Shown here piece after piece: positions 39,325 through 48,323 of a stretch of DNA of 64,000 nt. How positions within the stretch are numbered: the stretch's first letter is position 1; every line of letters starts with the position of its first letter. The stretch covers positions 31,083 to 95,082 of the forward strand of contig JACCQO010000012.1 in NCBI GenBank assembly GCA_015709205.1, read 5' to 3'. Both the position numbers and the translations under genes were made by a program. The notes beneath the pieces were generated by a model. That model saw only the letters and a program-made list of their open reading frames with translations, was not told the DNA's origin and did no database searches. Source of the DNA: Desulfovibrionaceae bacterium (GTDB taxonomy: Bacteria; Desulfobacterota; Desulfovibrionia; Desulfovibrionales; Desulfovibrionaceae).

Positions 39325-40307
39325 GCATGGACGCCCATCCCGAGCATGGGGACGAAAGCGTGGTCCAGGGGCGCGTCAGCGGCGTGTGGAACAACGACGA
39401 GACCCTCGCGGGCTACCTGCTCATGGTCACCGACGTCACCGAGCAGCGCCGCGCCGAGGAAAACCTCGCCCAGATGAACGTGCACCTCGAGCACCTCGTG
39501 GACGAACGCACCCGCGACCTGAACCGCAAGGCCCGGCAGCTCGAACTGGCCAACGTGCGCCTGCGCGACATGGACCGCCTCAAGTCCGACTTCCTCTCCG
39601 CGGTGTCCCACGAACTGCGCACCCCGCTCACCTCGCTCCTCGGCTTCGCCAAGCTCGTGGCCCGCGATTTCGACCGCCACTTCGCACCCGCCGCCGCCAC
39701 CGCCGTGGGCCTCGAACACCGCGCAGAACGCATTCGCGACAACTTGCACATCATGGGCCTGGAAAGCGAACGCCTTGCCCGGCTCATCAACAACTACCTG
39801 GATCTCGCCAAGATCGAATCCGGCCACCTGGAATGGCAGGACGCCCCCCTGGACATGGCCCGCGCCGTGGAACGCGCCATCGACAGCGTGGCCGGGCAAT
39901 ACGCCGACAACCCCGCCGTCGCCCTGGAAACCGACGTGGCACCCGACCTGCCGCCCGTGGTCGCCGACCCCGACCGCATCCACCAGGTGCTCATCAACCT
40001 GCTCTCCAACGCCGCCAAATTCACGGCCCGGGGCCGCGTCCTCGTGAGCGCCGCGGCCGAATCCGGCTCCGTCGTCCTCCAGGTCGCCGACACCGGCTCC
40101 GGCATCCCCGAACAGGACCTGTCCCACGTCTTCGACAAGTACCGCCAGGCCGCCCGCCAACAGGACACCCTGCGCGTGCCTCAGCAAGGCACCGGTCTCG
40201 GCCTCGCCATCTGCAAGGAAATCGTGGAACACTACCGAGGCTCCATCACCGCCGCCTCCACCTACGGCCACGGCGCCACCTTCACAGTCCGCCTGCCCGT
40301 GGCGTAG
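39325..40307 (+). pseudogene. Histidine kinase missing its N-terminal sensor
   Basis: Only the C-terminal ~327 residues of a kinase remain. The sequence begins inside a PAS domain (GVWNNDETLAGYLLMVTDVTEQRRAEE is its PAC end), then a coiled linker, HisKA with the phosphoacceptor in [11 protein letters not shown] (codon 39609-39611) and a complete HATPase domain with DTGSGIP and GTGLGLAIC. No receiver follows. A GTG inside end repeat R1 could serve as a start in frame, but there is no ribosome binding site and the element terminator lies just upstream. The 5' part was lost at the element junction. The catalytic core resembles that of the kinase at 54.8 kb. Confidence 0.88.
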
Positions 40308-40314
40308 CGGGCGG

Positions 40315-40361
40315 GCGGGGCTCCGCCCCGCACCCCGCTGGGGGGGGCATCCCACCCCCAG
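40315..40361 (+). terminator. Tandem GC-rich hairpins after the truncated kinase
   Basis: GCGGGGC-TCC-GCCCCGC (40315-40331) is followed by GCTGGGGG...CCCCCAGC. There is no T-tract. The same hairpin style recurs at 63.1 kb, so this may be a dispersed repeat as well as a terminator. The remaining ~540 bp to 40890 hold no gene I can support. Confidence 0.55.
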
Positions 40362-40894
40362 CCCCCCAGCCCCCCATCCCCCATCCCCCGGGACCCCGTT
40401 CCGGGCGAGCTTCTGCCGTCTTTGGAATCCCGACCATTCTTGGCCGCCCCTCCGTTCGCCATTGGAAACAGGGTGGAAACGGTCGCGGAAGCGACGGACG
40501 GCTGATCCCCGCTGATCTTGTCTCCATAACATATTGAGCTTCCAGGTTAATTTTGTGCCCGACATGGGTGCCGGCCTTTATCGCGTGGAACGGCATCATC
40601 CGCGCGCACGCATTGCCGTCGTGTTCCGGAGTGCCGGAGAAGGCAACCGCAGCGGACCCCCACGGCCATGAACGCCGAAGCGGCATTCATCAAAGTGGCA
40701 CGCATCGCTTTTCACAATGTCGGAAAACAGCGCCATCAATGACACCGGTTTTGGAAAACCGCGCACGAGCCACGATAGAAAGAGCTTGTCGTGCCCCTTT
40801 TTTGCCTACCAGTTCGCGCTACGTCCTCAGTCAATTTTAAAAATGAAATTCTTTATCATAATGGTCGGCGTGCCCTCAGGTCGGTGCTCATACA

Positions 40895-40928
40895 TTATTC
40901 TCATTGTTTCCATTGGTTATAATGAGAA
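40895..40928 (+). promoter_or_regulatory. Promoter with overlapping Fur-like palindrome
   Basis: TTCTCATT (40898-40905) and AATGAGAA (40921-40928) form a perfect 8-bp inverted repeat overlapping a TATAAT (40918-40923) with a weak -35 (TTATTC) 17 bp upstream. The surrounding DNA is unusually AT-rich. It lies 380 bp before the TonB receptor start. Confidence 0.5.
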
Positions 40929-41173
40929 AAATATGAAACCCCGGGATTTTTTGTCCGATTTTAATTGACTTTGAAAATCAACTTCATTAGGTTTCGACCC
41001 TGTTCCCGGGGCTCGCCCGGAATCGAAAGAGTCGTGCCATGTTTGATGTCTGCAATCCTCGATTTTTATCCCAACAAGGCGGCCTTGCTGCGGTTGGCGG
41101 CATTTGAGGGGCTTGAGCGCATCGGTGCGGCGCCGCGTCCTCGTGTCCTCAACTGTAAACGTGCAAATTTCTC

Positions 41174-41192
41174 ATAATGATTTTGAATTATT
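41174..41192 (+). promoter_or_regulatory. Second Fur-box-like sequence before the TonB receptor
   Basis: ATAATGATTTTGAATTATT resembles the 19-bp Fur consensus in its ATAATGAT half and AT-rich second half. It sits 115 bp before the receptor start. Confidence 0.45.
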
Positions 41193-41306
41193 CGACGTAA
41201 TCGCCTTGTTGATGTGCCGCGCCCGTTGATGCCGTGATGCATGGGGCAACGCTTTGTGGCGCCGCAAGAACTCTATGACCCCGTAAGAAGAGCAAGGAGG
41301 AGTGGA

Positions 41307-43610
41307 GTGGGTATCTGCCATGAGATCGGATCTGTGCTTCAAGGATTTTTCCGTACGGGTGCCCTTGGCGCGGCGCAGGCGTTTGCCGCAGACCGCGTAC
41401 GGCGTGCGATGTTTCTCGCGGCCTTGGCCCTGACCCTTGGCGGGACGGTGCTGTGCGGCCCCGTCCATGCCGCCGGGGCGGAGGAGGGCGAACCGTGCCG
41501 GGTGACCATTCCGGCGGGGAGCCTCGAGGATGCCCTGACGGCCTTCGGGACCCAGTGCGGCCTGAATTTGGATTTCGACGCCGCAGCCCTGGCCGGGCGG
41601 GGCGTCGCGGGCCTGAACGGGACGTTCGCCGTGGTTGAGGGGCTGGCCTTGCTGCTGGAGGGCACGGGCCTGCGCGCCGAGGTCGAAGCCTCCGGGCGCG
41701 TGACCCTGGTGGCCCGGAGCACCACCGCCGAGGAGGAGACCGTGCTGCCCAAGATGACCGTGCAGGGCGAGCCCATCGGCACCCACGAGATTCCCGTGGA
41801 GAAGATCAAGCGCAGCATGGCCAAGGACATGGCCGACGTGTTCGAGAACGACCCCTCGGTGATCGTTGGCGGCGGCGCGCGCAACGCGCAGCGCGTCTAC
41901 GTGCGCGGGGTGGACGCCGTGAATCTCAACGTGACCATCGACGGTGCCAAGCAGGGCGGCAGCCTGCACCAGCATCGCGGTGACATCGGGGCCATCGACC
42001 CCATGCTGCTCAAGCGGGTGGCCGTGCAGACGGGCTCCAGCGCCGACGCGGGCCCGGGCGCCCTGGGCGGCAGCATCCGCTTCGAGACCGTGGACGCCCA
42101 GGATCTGCTGGAGCCCGGCGAGAGCCTCGGCGCCATGGTCACCGGCGGTTTCGCCAGCGCGGACGAGTCCTGGACCGGCGGCGGCTCGGCCTACGGCGTG
42201 TTTGACGAGAACTTCGGCCTGTTGGCGCACTTCTCGGCCACAGACCGCGACGACTACACCGTGGGCGGAGGGGGCGAGGCGCCCAACACCGCCGGTGAGG
42301 ACTACGACTACTTCATGAAATTCAGCATGCTTGAGCGCCAGGGCCACAGCCTGCGCCTGAGCGCCGAAAACAAGCGCGACTCCGGGCTCTACGTCTGGGG
42401 GAGCGACGGCAGCGACATGGGCTACGCCGCCTCGGGAGTCGACCCGGTCTACGTCAGCACCGAGCGCACCAGCCTGGTCTTCGACCACCGCTACCACGAA
42501 AACAACCCGCTGCTGGATACGCGCGTCAACGCCTATTACACCCAAAACTCCGTGGACAACGAGGACGGCGACTCCGAATACGCCGCGAACGTGCTGGGCT
42601 ACGACCTGCGCAACACCTTCCACCTGGCCCTGGGCGACGTACTCCTCGACCTGACGGCGGGCGGCGACGGCGTGGCCGAGGAGAACACGGCCGAGGTGAG
42701 CGGCGACGACACCTCCAACGACTCCCACAACCTCGGATTCTACATCCAGAATCGTCTCAGCTACGGACCCGCGCGCCTGTCCTTCGGCGCCCGGTTGGAC
42801 GCCTACCGCGCCGAATTCGGCGAGGGCACCATCCAGGGCAGCCGCGTCTCGCCCAGCGTGGGACTGGAATACGACCTGCTGGAGGACCTGACGGCCTTCG
42901 CCGGCTACGGGCAGGCCGTGCGCGCCAGCGGCACGCTGCCCGGTTCCTGGATGGCGAACATCGACGGCGCCACGAAGTTCGACGTCGACGCGCCCGAGAC
43001 CTCCCAGCGCTACGAGGGCGGCCTGCGTTACCGGAAGGCCGGGGTTTTCCGGCCCGACGGCCAATTGAATCTGGAAGGCTCGGTTTTCCAAAGCCGTCTG
43101 AAGAACGTCATCACCGCCGTGGGCGGCAAGGGCGGGGTGGTCAAGCAGATCCTGAACTCCGATCCCCTGATCTCCAAGGGCTGGGAAGCCCGCGCAGGCT
43201 GGGGCTTCGAGCCGTTCGAGACCTCCCTGGCCTACACCCACGTGATCACGCGCGACGCGAACGACGAGCCCGTTTCCGTCACCCGTCGTCTGGTGGCCGC
43301 CTCCGGCGATCGCCTGACCTGGGACAGCCGCTTCCGGCCCCTGGAGAGCCTGACCCTGGGCTACACCATGAGCTACGTGGCCGAACTGACCGACGTGCCC
43401 GACGGCACCGAAGACCGCCCCGGCTACGTGCTACACTCGGTGCAGGCCGAATGGCGGCCCCAGTGGGTGCCCGGCCTGGCCCTGAATCTGGCCGTGCACA
43501 ATCTCGCCGACCGCCGCTACAGCGAACAGACCAGCATCCTTGACAGCAACGGCGACGCGCTGCTCGAGCCCGGGCGCGACATCCGCCTGGGCCTCACCTA
43601 TCGCTTCTAG
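41307..43610 (+). CDS. TonB-dependent outer-membrane receptor, heme-receptor type, with STN domain
   Basis: This 767-aa receptor starts at a GTG at 41307 with AAGGAGG 6 bp upstream; the longer frame lacks such a site. A signal peptide (RRAMFLAALALTLGG, cleavage near VHA-AG) is followed by an STN domain (~60-130) as in receptors that signal to anti-sigma factors, a plug domain (~150-270) and a beta-barrel ending in the aromatic LGLTYRF. Plug segments such as VYVRGVDAVNLNVTIDGAKQ and GPGALGGSIRFETVDAQDLL are very similar in style to heme/hemoglobin receptors (inference from motif memory). No FecI/FecR pair is adjacent despite the STN domain. It heads the iron/heme operon and is preceded by Fur-like sites. 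Confidence 0.88.
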   Translation: MGICHEIGSVLQGFFRTGALGAAQAFAADRVRRAMFLAALALTLGGTVLCGPVHAAGAEEGEPCRVTIPAGSLEDALTAFGTQCGLNLDFDAAALAGRGVAGLNGTFAVVEGLALLLEGTGLRAEVEASGRVTLVARSTTAEEETVLPKMTVQGEPIGTHEIPVEKIKRSMAKDMADVFENDPSVIVGGGARNAQRVYVRGVDAVNLNVTIDGAKQGGSLHQHRGDIGAIDPMLLKRVAVQTGSSADAGPGALGGSIRFETVDAQDLLEPGESLGAMVTGGFASADESWTGGGSAYGVFDENFGLLAHFSATDRDDYTVGGGGEAPNTAGEDYDYFMKFSMLERQGHSLRLSAENKRDSGLYVWGSDGSDMGYAASGVDPVYVSTERTSLVFDHRYHENNPLLDTRVNAYYTQNSVDNEDGDSEYAANVLGYDLRNTFHLALGDVLLDLTAGGDGVAEENTAEVSGDDTSNDSHNLGFYIQNRLSYGPARLSFGARLDAYRAEFGEGTIQGSRVSPSVGLEYDLLEDLTAFAGYGQAVRASGTLPGSWMANIDGATKFDVDAPETSQRYEGGLRYRKAGVFRPDGQLNLEGSVFQSRLKNVITAVGGKGGVVKQILNSDPLISKGWEARAGWGFEPFETSLAYTHVITRDANDEPVSVTRRLVAASGDRLTWDSRFRPLESLTLGYTMSYVAELTDVPDGTEDRPGYVLHSVQAEWRPQWVPGLALNLAVHNLADRRYSEQTSILDSNGDALLEPGRDIRLGLTYRF

Positions 43611-43645
43611 AACGACATATCGACGAACGAATAAGGAGACGAAAC

Positions 43646-44452
43646 ATGTTCAAAGGACTTCTTGTGCTGCTCCCCGCGCTGCTGCTCGCGGGGTTTGCCC
43701 CGGCCGCCCCGGCCCGTGCGGCGGATACCGGGCGGCTCTACCTCGTGGGCCTGGGCGTGGGTGACCGCGACAACATGACCCTGCGCGCCCAGAAGATCGT
43801 GGCCAAGGCCGACGTGGTCTTCGCCATGAAGAGGATGCTCAAGGACTACGCCGAGATGCTGGAAGGCAAGGATCTCTACGACGCCGGGCATGGCCTGTTC
43901 GCCTCTTTCGGGCGGCGCGGCGGGGACAGCTCCGCCCTGGAGGCCCAGGCGCGCAAGGTCATCCGCAAGGCCGTGGCCGAAGGCAAGACCGTGGCCATCC
44001 TCGACGGCGGCGACCCCATGATCTACGGCCCGCACACCGGGTTCCTCACGGAATTCGCGGACCTCAATCCCGAGGTCGTCCCCGGGGTGTCCAGCTTCAA
44101 CGCGGCCAACGCGGCCCTGTTGCGCGGCGTGGCCAGCGGCAAGGTCAGCCATTCGGTGATCCTCACGGCGGCCTTCGGCGTCCGCGAGGGCTACACCGGC
44201 AAGGACACCCTGGCCGAACTGGGCAAGACGCAGTCCACCATGGTCTTCTTCACCATGGGCATGAACCTGCCCGAGGTGGTGGAGCAACTCAAGCGGAGCT
44301 ATCCCGCCGACACGCCCATCGCCATCGTTTCCTATGCCGGATATCGCGACAAGGAGCAGGTGCTGCGGGCGACCCTGGACACCATTCTTGAGCGGAGCGG
44401 CGGCAAGTTGCCCTTCGAGCACCTGATCTACGTCGGAGACTTCCTGAAATGA
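43646..44452 (+). CDS. Exported tetrapyrrole-methylase-fold protein
   Basis: This 268-aa protein begins with a clear signal peptide (MFKGLLVLLPALLLAGFAPA, cleavage near ARA-AD). The mature part is a tetrapyrrole (precorrin) methylase fold: LYLVGLGVGDRDNMT with the GxGxGD-type SAM loop, GKTVAILDGGDPMIYG, VVPGVSSFNAANAALL and a C-terminal segment with PIAIVSYAGYRDKEQVLRATL. Cytoplasmic cobalamin and siroheme methylases need SAM, which is not known in the periplasm, so this exported version may instead bind or modify tetrapyrroles during uptake. It follows a heme-type TonB receptor by 35 bp with AAGGAG, and overlaps the permease gene by 4 bp. Confidence 0.85.
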   Translation: MFKGLLVLLPALLLAGFAPAAPARAADTGRLYLVGLGVGDRDNMTLRAQKIVAKADVVFAMKRMLKDYAEMLEGKDLYDAGHGLFASFGRRGGDSSALEAQARKVIRKAVAEGKTVAILDGGDPMIYGPHTGFLTEFADLNPEVVPGVSSFNAANAALLRGVASGKVSHSVILTAAFGVREGYTGKDTLAELGKTQSTMVFFTMGMNLPEVVEQLKRSYPADTPIAIVSYAGYRDKEQVLRATLDTILERSGGKLPFEHLIYVGDFLK

Positions 44453-45966
44453 CGAGCCAACCGGCTGGCACGGGCGTCCTGAAGCGCGAGATCGGGCTGG
44501 GTTCGGCTCTGACCCTGGTGGTCGCCAACATGGTGGGCACCGGCGTCTTCACCACGTCCGGCTTCATCATGGTGGAGCTGGGCAGCGCTCAGGCGCTGCT
44601 GCTCTGCTGGCTGGTGGGCGGCCTGTTCGCCCTGACCGGCGCCCTGTGCTATGCCGAACTGGGGGCGATGATGCCGCAGGCCGGCGGTGAATACCGCTAC
44701 CTGCGGCGGACCTTCGGACCGCTGCCCGCCTTTCTCTCGGGCTGGATTTCCCTCATCGTGGGGTTCTCCGCGCCCATCGCGGCGGCGGCCATCGCGTTCG
44801 CCACGTATGCTTCGAGTGGCGGACGCGACCCCTGGTTCGTCCTGAACGTCTTCGGCAGGCCCACCTTCACCTTCTCGCCCGCGACCCTGCTGGCCGTGGG
44901 CGTGGTGGTGGTCCTGTCCCTGGTGCATTACCACAGCGTCGGCCTAGGGCGGCGGGTGCAGAATCTGCTCACGATCTTCAAGATCGGCGTGATCCTGCTC
45001 TTCGCCCTGGGCGGACTCTGGCTCGGCAGCGGCGACGCCGGGCGGTTGGCCGGGGTGTTCACCTCCGGCGCGGCCGCGGGCGCGGTCTTCAGCCGGAAGT
45101 TCGCCGTGGCGCTGATCTTCGTGTCCTTCGCCTACAGCGGCTGGAACGCCGCGGCCTACCTGGGGGCGGAGATCAAGCGCCCCGAACGGAACATCCCCCT
45201 GGCGCTCATCGCCGGAACGGTCATCGTCATCGGCCTGTATCTGCTGCTCAACGTGGTCTATCTGTACGCCCTGGCTCCCGGCGAAATGGCCGGGGCGCTG
45301 GACCTCGGCGTCCTGGCGGGCGCGGCCCTGTTCGGCCCCGGGGTGGGCCGGGCCGTGGGCATGATCGTCGCCGTGGCCCTGTTGTCGGTCATCAGCGCCA
45401 TGGTCATGGCCGGGCCCAGGGTCTATTACGCCATGGCTTGCGACGGGGTCTTCTTCAAGTGTTTCCGTCAGGTGGACCGCACGCGCAGCACCCCCGGCAA
45501 GGCCATCCTGCTCCAGGGCGCGCTGGCGGTGCTGATGATTCTTTCGGCCACCTTCGAGACGCTGCTCATCTACATCGGCTTCACCCTGTCCCTGGCGTCC
45601 GTCCTCACGGTCTGCGGGCTCGTCAAGCTGCGCCTGACCGACCCCGACGCGTCCAGGCCCTACCGCACCCTGGGCTATCCCCTTACGCCGCTGCTGTTTT
45701 TGGCGGGCAACGCCTGGATCGTCGTGCACTCGCTGCTGGAGCAGCCCGTGGCGGGGCTCTATGGCCTGGGCACGGTGGTGCTTGGGGCGCTGTGCTACGG
45801 GCTGTTCCGGCCCGTGGGCGGGGCACCCGTCCCGGGCGCGGGCGAGGGCGAGCCCAAGGCCGGGACGGCGCGGGAGAGCGAGCTGGCCTCGGTTCCCGTG
45901 GCGGCGGGATTTTCCCTCGACGCCTCGTCCGACGCCTCTACCGGAGAAGCCGGCCGGAACTGGTAA
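44449..45966 (+). CDS. APC-superfamily amino-acid/polyamine-type permease
   Basis: This 505-aa inner-membrane transporter has about 12 helices. The first (LGSALTLVVANMVGTGVF) carries the GxGIF-like unwound substrate site, and the helix with AYSGWNAAAYLGAEIKRPERNIP is the usual APC consensus. A polar, probably disordered tail (~460-505) ends the protein. It starts with a 4-bp overlap (ATGA) on the exported methylase gene, so it belongs to the receptor operon. Its substrate is unknown. An amino-acid permease in an iron or heme operon is unusual; it may move a metal chelate or peptide, but that is speculation. Confidence 0.88.
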   Translation: MTSQPAGTGVLKREIGLGSALTLVVANMVGTGVFTTSGFIMVELGSAQALLLCWLVGGLFALTGALCYAELGAMMPQAGGEYRYLRRTFGPLPAFLSGWISLIVGFSAPIAAAAIAFATYASSGGRDPWFVLNVFGRPTFTFSPATLLAVGVVVVLSLVHYHSVGLGRRVQNLLTIFKIGVILLFALGGLWLGSGDAGRLAGVFTSGAAAGAVFSRKFAVALIFVSFAYSGWNAAAYLGAEIKRPERNIPLALIAGTVIVIGLYLLLNVVYLYALAPGEMAGALDLGVLAGAALFGPGVGRAVGMIVAVALLSVISAMVMAGPRVYYAMACDGVFFKCFRQVDRTRSTPGKAILLQGALAVLMILSATFETLLIYIGFTLSLASVLTVCGLVKLRLTDPDASRPYRTLGYPLTPLLFLAGNAWIVVHSLLEQPVAGLYGLGTVVLGALCYGLFRPVGGAPVPGAGEGEPKAGTARESELASVPVAAGFSLDASSDASTGEAGRNW

Positions 45967-45998
45967 AATTTCCCCCCGTCGGGCGGTAGCTTTTGGAT

Positions 45999-46029
45999 GA
46001 AAATGATTGTAGTAATCATCCTCATTTTC
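45999..46029 (+). promoter_or_regulatory. Fur-box-like palindrome before the Ton operon
   Basis: GAAAATGA (45999-46006) and TCATTTTC (46022-46029) are perfect inverted repeats, nested with TGATT-GTAGT-AATCA (46004-46018). The spacing and sequence resemble overlapping Fur hexamers. It lies 42 bp before the DUF3450 start and inside an otherwise GC-rich region. Confidence 0.6.
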
Positions 46030-46071
46030 GGCTGCCGAAAGATTGGGATCGTCCAAGCAAGGAGAGAGGAC

Positions 46072-46839
46072 ATGCAGACGCGAATCCTGGCCGCCGCACT
46101 GGCGGCCGCGATTCTGTCCGGCGCGATGGTGGTGGGCGCCAGCGCGGACATGACGGCCCGGGAGGCCGACCAGACCCTGCGTTCGGCGGCCAGGACCCAG
46201 GCCGCCGCCCAGGCCGAGGCCGACCGCTGGGGCCAGGAGCGCGAAGCGCTTTCCGCCGAGGAGCGGCAACTGCTCGTGCGCGAGGAATGGCTCGGCTACC
46301 AGATCGCCAAGCACAAGGCCTACATCGCGGGGGAAAACGCGGCCATCGAGGACCTTCGCCAGCGCAAGGAGACCTTCATCGCCGTGCGCCAGGAGCTGGA
46401 GCCCCTGCTGGACGCCCTGGCCGGGCGGCTGGAGCGGGTCGTGGCGGCCGACATGCCCTTTCTGCCCGGGGAGCGCGCCGCGCGCCTGGAACACCTGCGC
46501 ACCGCCCTGGACGACTACCATTTGGCGCTGGCCGAGAAGCTGCGCCGGACCTTGGAGGCCCTGCGCATCGAGGCCATGTACGGCGAGCAGGTGGAGGTGA
46601 CCGACGAAGCGTTGGCGCTGGACGGCCAGGAGGTCCAGGGGCGCGTGCTGCGCCTGGGCCGGCTTGGCCTGTATTGCCTTCTCCCCGACGGGCGCGCCGG
46701 CATGTACGACACCCAGGCCCAGGCGTGGCGCGTGCTGCCCGCGGGCGTGGGCGGCGAGCTGGCCAAGGCGGTGGAAATCGCCGGACGCCGCCGGGTGGTG
46801 GAACTGATCGCCTTGCCCGTGCCGCGGGTTCAGCCATGA
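46072..46839 (+). CDS. DUF3450 periplasmic protein of the TonB2-type system
   Basis: This 255-aa protein starts at ATG 46072 with GGAGAGAGGA upstream. A signal peptide (MQTRILAAALAAAILSGAMV, then ASA) is followed by a long coiled coil (~35-140) and a compact C-terminal domain (GLYCLLPDGRAGMYD, AWRVLP). It matches DUF3450, regularly encoded with TonB2-type energy-transducing systems. It probably lies in the periplasm between the ExbB fusion and the envelope. The stop overlaps the start of the ExbB fusion by 3 bases. Its frame is open back into the Fur-like palindrome, but that region is regulatory. Confidence 0.87.
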   Translation: MQTRILAAALAAAILSGAMVVGASADMTAREADQTLRSAARTQAAAQAEADRWGQEREALSAEERQLLVREEWLGYQIAKHKAYIAGENAAIEDLRQRKETFIAVRQELEPLLDALAGRLERVVAADMPFLPGERAARLEHLRTALDDYHLALAEKLRRTLEALRIEAMYGEQVEVTDEALALDGQEVQGRVLRLGRLGLYCLLPDGRAGMYDTQAQAWRVLPAGVGGELAKAVEIAGRRRVVELIALPVPRVQP

Positions 46840-48323
46840 AGAGGAGAGCCAAGGGAATGACCAAGGCGGCGTTGCCGATTGTGGTGTGGTGCCTGGGGCT
46901 GGCGCTCTGGGCCGGGGCTCCGGCACCGGAGGCGCTGGCCGCCGAGGGCGATTGGGGGCGGGCGGGGGCGCAGGTGCGCCAACGCAGCCAGGAAATGCGC
47001 GACGACGCGGCCGCCGTGCGCCAGGACGTGGCGAGCGACCGCAAGCGGACGACCATGACCGTGGTCGAGCGCCGGGCGCGGGTGCGCACCCTGGAAAAGG
47101 AGTACGACGCCCTGGTGAAAAATCTCCAGGAGCGCGTGCGGGAGCGGGCCCGGATGGAGGCCGACCTCGAGGCCGAACAGGAGGGCATGCGGGCCCTGGA
47201 GGGCACCATCCGCCAGTCCGCCAAGGACGCCGACAAGATGCTTTCGGGCAATCCGCTGACCGCCTTGGCTCCCGAGCGTCGCGCGGTGGTGGACGGGCTG
47301 CTGGAAAACCACGCCTTCCCCGACATGGTCACCATCGGCCGCCTGGCCGACGTGTTTCTGGACGAGGTGGTCCTCACCGGGGGAGTGCGCCTCCGCCAGG
47401 GCGAGTATGGCGGGCCCGACGGCGCGCGGCGCACGGGCGAGATCCTGCACGCGGGCCGTTTCGGCACCTTCTTCCGCGCGGCGGACGGCGAGGTGGGCGT
47501 GCTGGCCGCCGGCGCCGACGGCCTGGACCTGCGGGCCCTGCCCGATGCGCTGCCCCGGTCCGCCCGTTCGGACGTGGAGGACTTCTTCGACGGCCAGGGA
47601 GGAGTGTTGCCCCTGGACGTGGCCGACGGCGCGGCCTTCCGCCGCAATGCGTCCAGCGACGGCGCATGGGACTGGCTGCGCTCGGGCGGGTTCCTGGTCT
47701 GGCCCATCCTGCTGGTGGGGCTGGTCGGCCTGGGGCTGGGGCTGGTGCGCTTCATCACCCTGGGCTCGTCGCGGGCCTTCTCCGAATCGCGCATGCGCGA
47801 GGTCGTGGAACGGGTGGAGCGCGGCGAGTTCACCAAGGCCAGGGAGTATTGCGCGCAGGGCAGGAAGTTCCCGGCCTGTCGCGTGCTGGGCCGCGCCCTG
47901 GACCATGTGGGCCTGAACCAGGAGGTGCTGGAAAACGCCCTCCAGGAGGCCATCCTCCAGGAACTGCCCCGGCTGGAGCGCTTCCTGCCGTCCATGCAGA
48001 TCCTGGCGGCCATCGCGCCGCTGCTTGGGCTGTTGGGCACGGTGACGGGCATGATCAACACGTTCCAGGTCATCACCCTGTTCGGCACGGGCGATCCCCG
48101 GATGATGTCCGGCGGCATCTCCGAGGCGTTGATCACCACCCAGCTCGGCCTGGCGGTGGCCATTCCCATCATGGTCCTGCACCATTTCCTGGAGCGCCGG
48201 GTGGACGTGGTTCTGGGCGACATGGAGCAGAAGGGCACGGCCTTCACCGTGACCCTGCTCAAGGCCGGGGCCCTGGCGGCCCACGGGGACAACGTGTTCC
48301 TGCGGAGCATGGAGGAGGCGTGA
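46836..48323 (+). CDS. ExbB/TolQ proton-channel protein fused to periplasmic domain (TtpC-type)
   Basis: This 495-aa protein has a signal-like N-terminus (~1-30), a periplasmic coiled-coil domain (~35-140) and a globular segment (~140-270), then a MotA/TolQ/ExbB domain with three membrane helices (first near WPILLVGLVGLGLGLVRF, second and third within APLLGLLGTVTGMINTF and GLAVAIPIMVLH). The fused periplasmic part distinguishes it from ordinary ExbB and matches TtpC-like members of TonB2 systems. Together with ExbB, ExbD and TonB it should couple the proton gradient to receptor opening. Overlaps at both ends show strict translational coupling. Confidence 0.87.
   Translation: MKRRAKGMTKAALPIVVWCLGLALWAGAPAPEALAAEGDWGRAGAQVRQRSQEMRDDAAAVRQDVASDRKRTTMTVVERRARVRTLEKEYDALVKNLQERVRERARMEADLEAEQEGMRALEGTIRQSAKDADKMLSGNPLTALAPERRAVVDGLLENHAFPDMVTIGRLADVFLDEVVLTGGVRLRQGEYGGPDGARRTGEILHAGRFGTFFRAADGEVGVLAAGADGLDLRALPDALPRSARSDVEDFFDGQGGVLPLDVADGAAFRRNASSDGAWDWLRSGGFLVWPILLVGLVGLGLGLVRFITLGSSRAFSESRMREVVERVERGEFTKAREYCAQGRKFPACRVLGRALDHVGLNQEVLENALQEAILQELPRLERFLPSMQILAAIAPLLGLLGTVTGMINTFQVITLFGTGDPRMMSGGISEALITTQLGLAVAIPIMVLHHFLERRVDVVLGDMEQKGTAFTVTLLKAGALAAHGDNVFLRSMEEA

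Noticed and set aside
40362-41306. Cobalamin or other riboswitch in the long leader of the TonB receptor
   Set aside because: I looked for a B12-box-like segment and known riboswitch cores and saw none; only AT-rich Fur-like palindromes are present.
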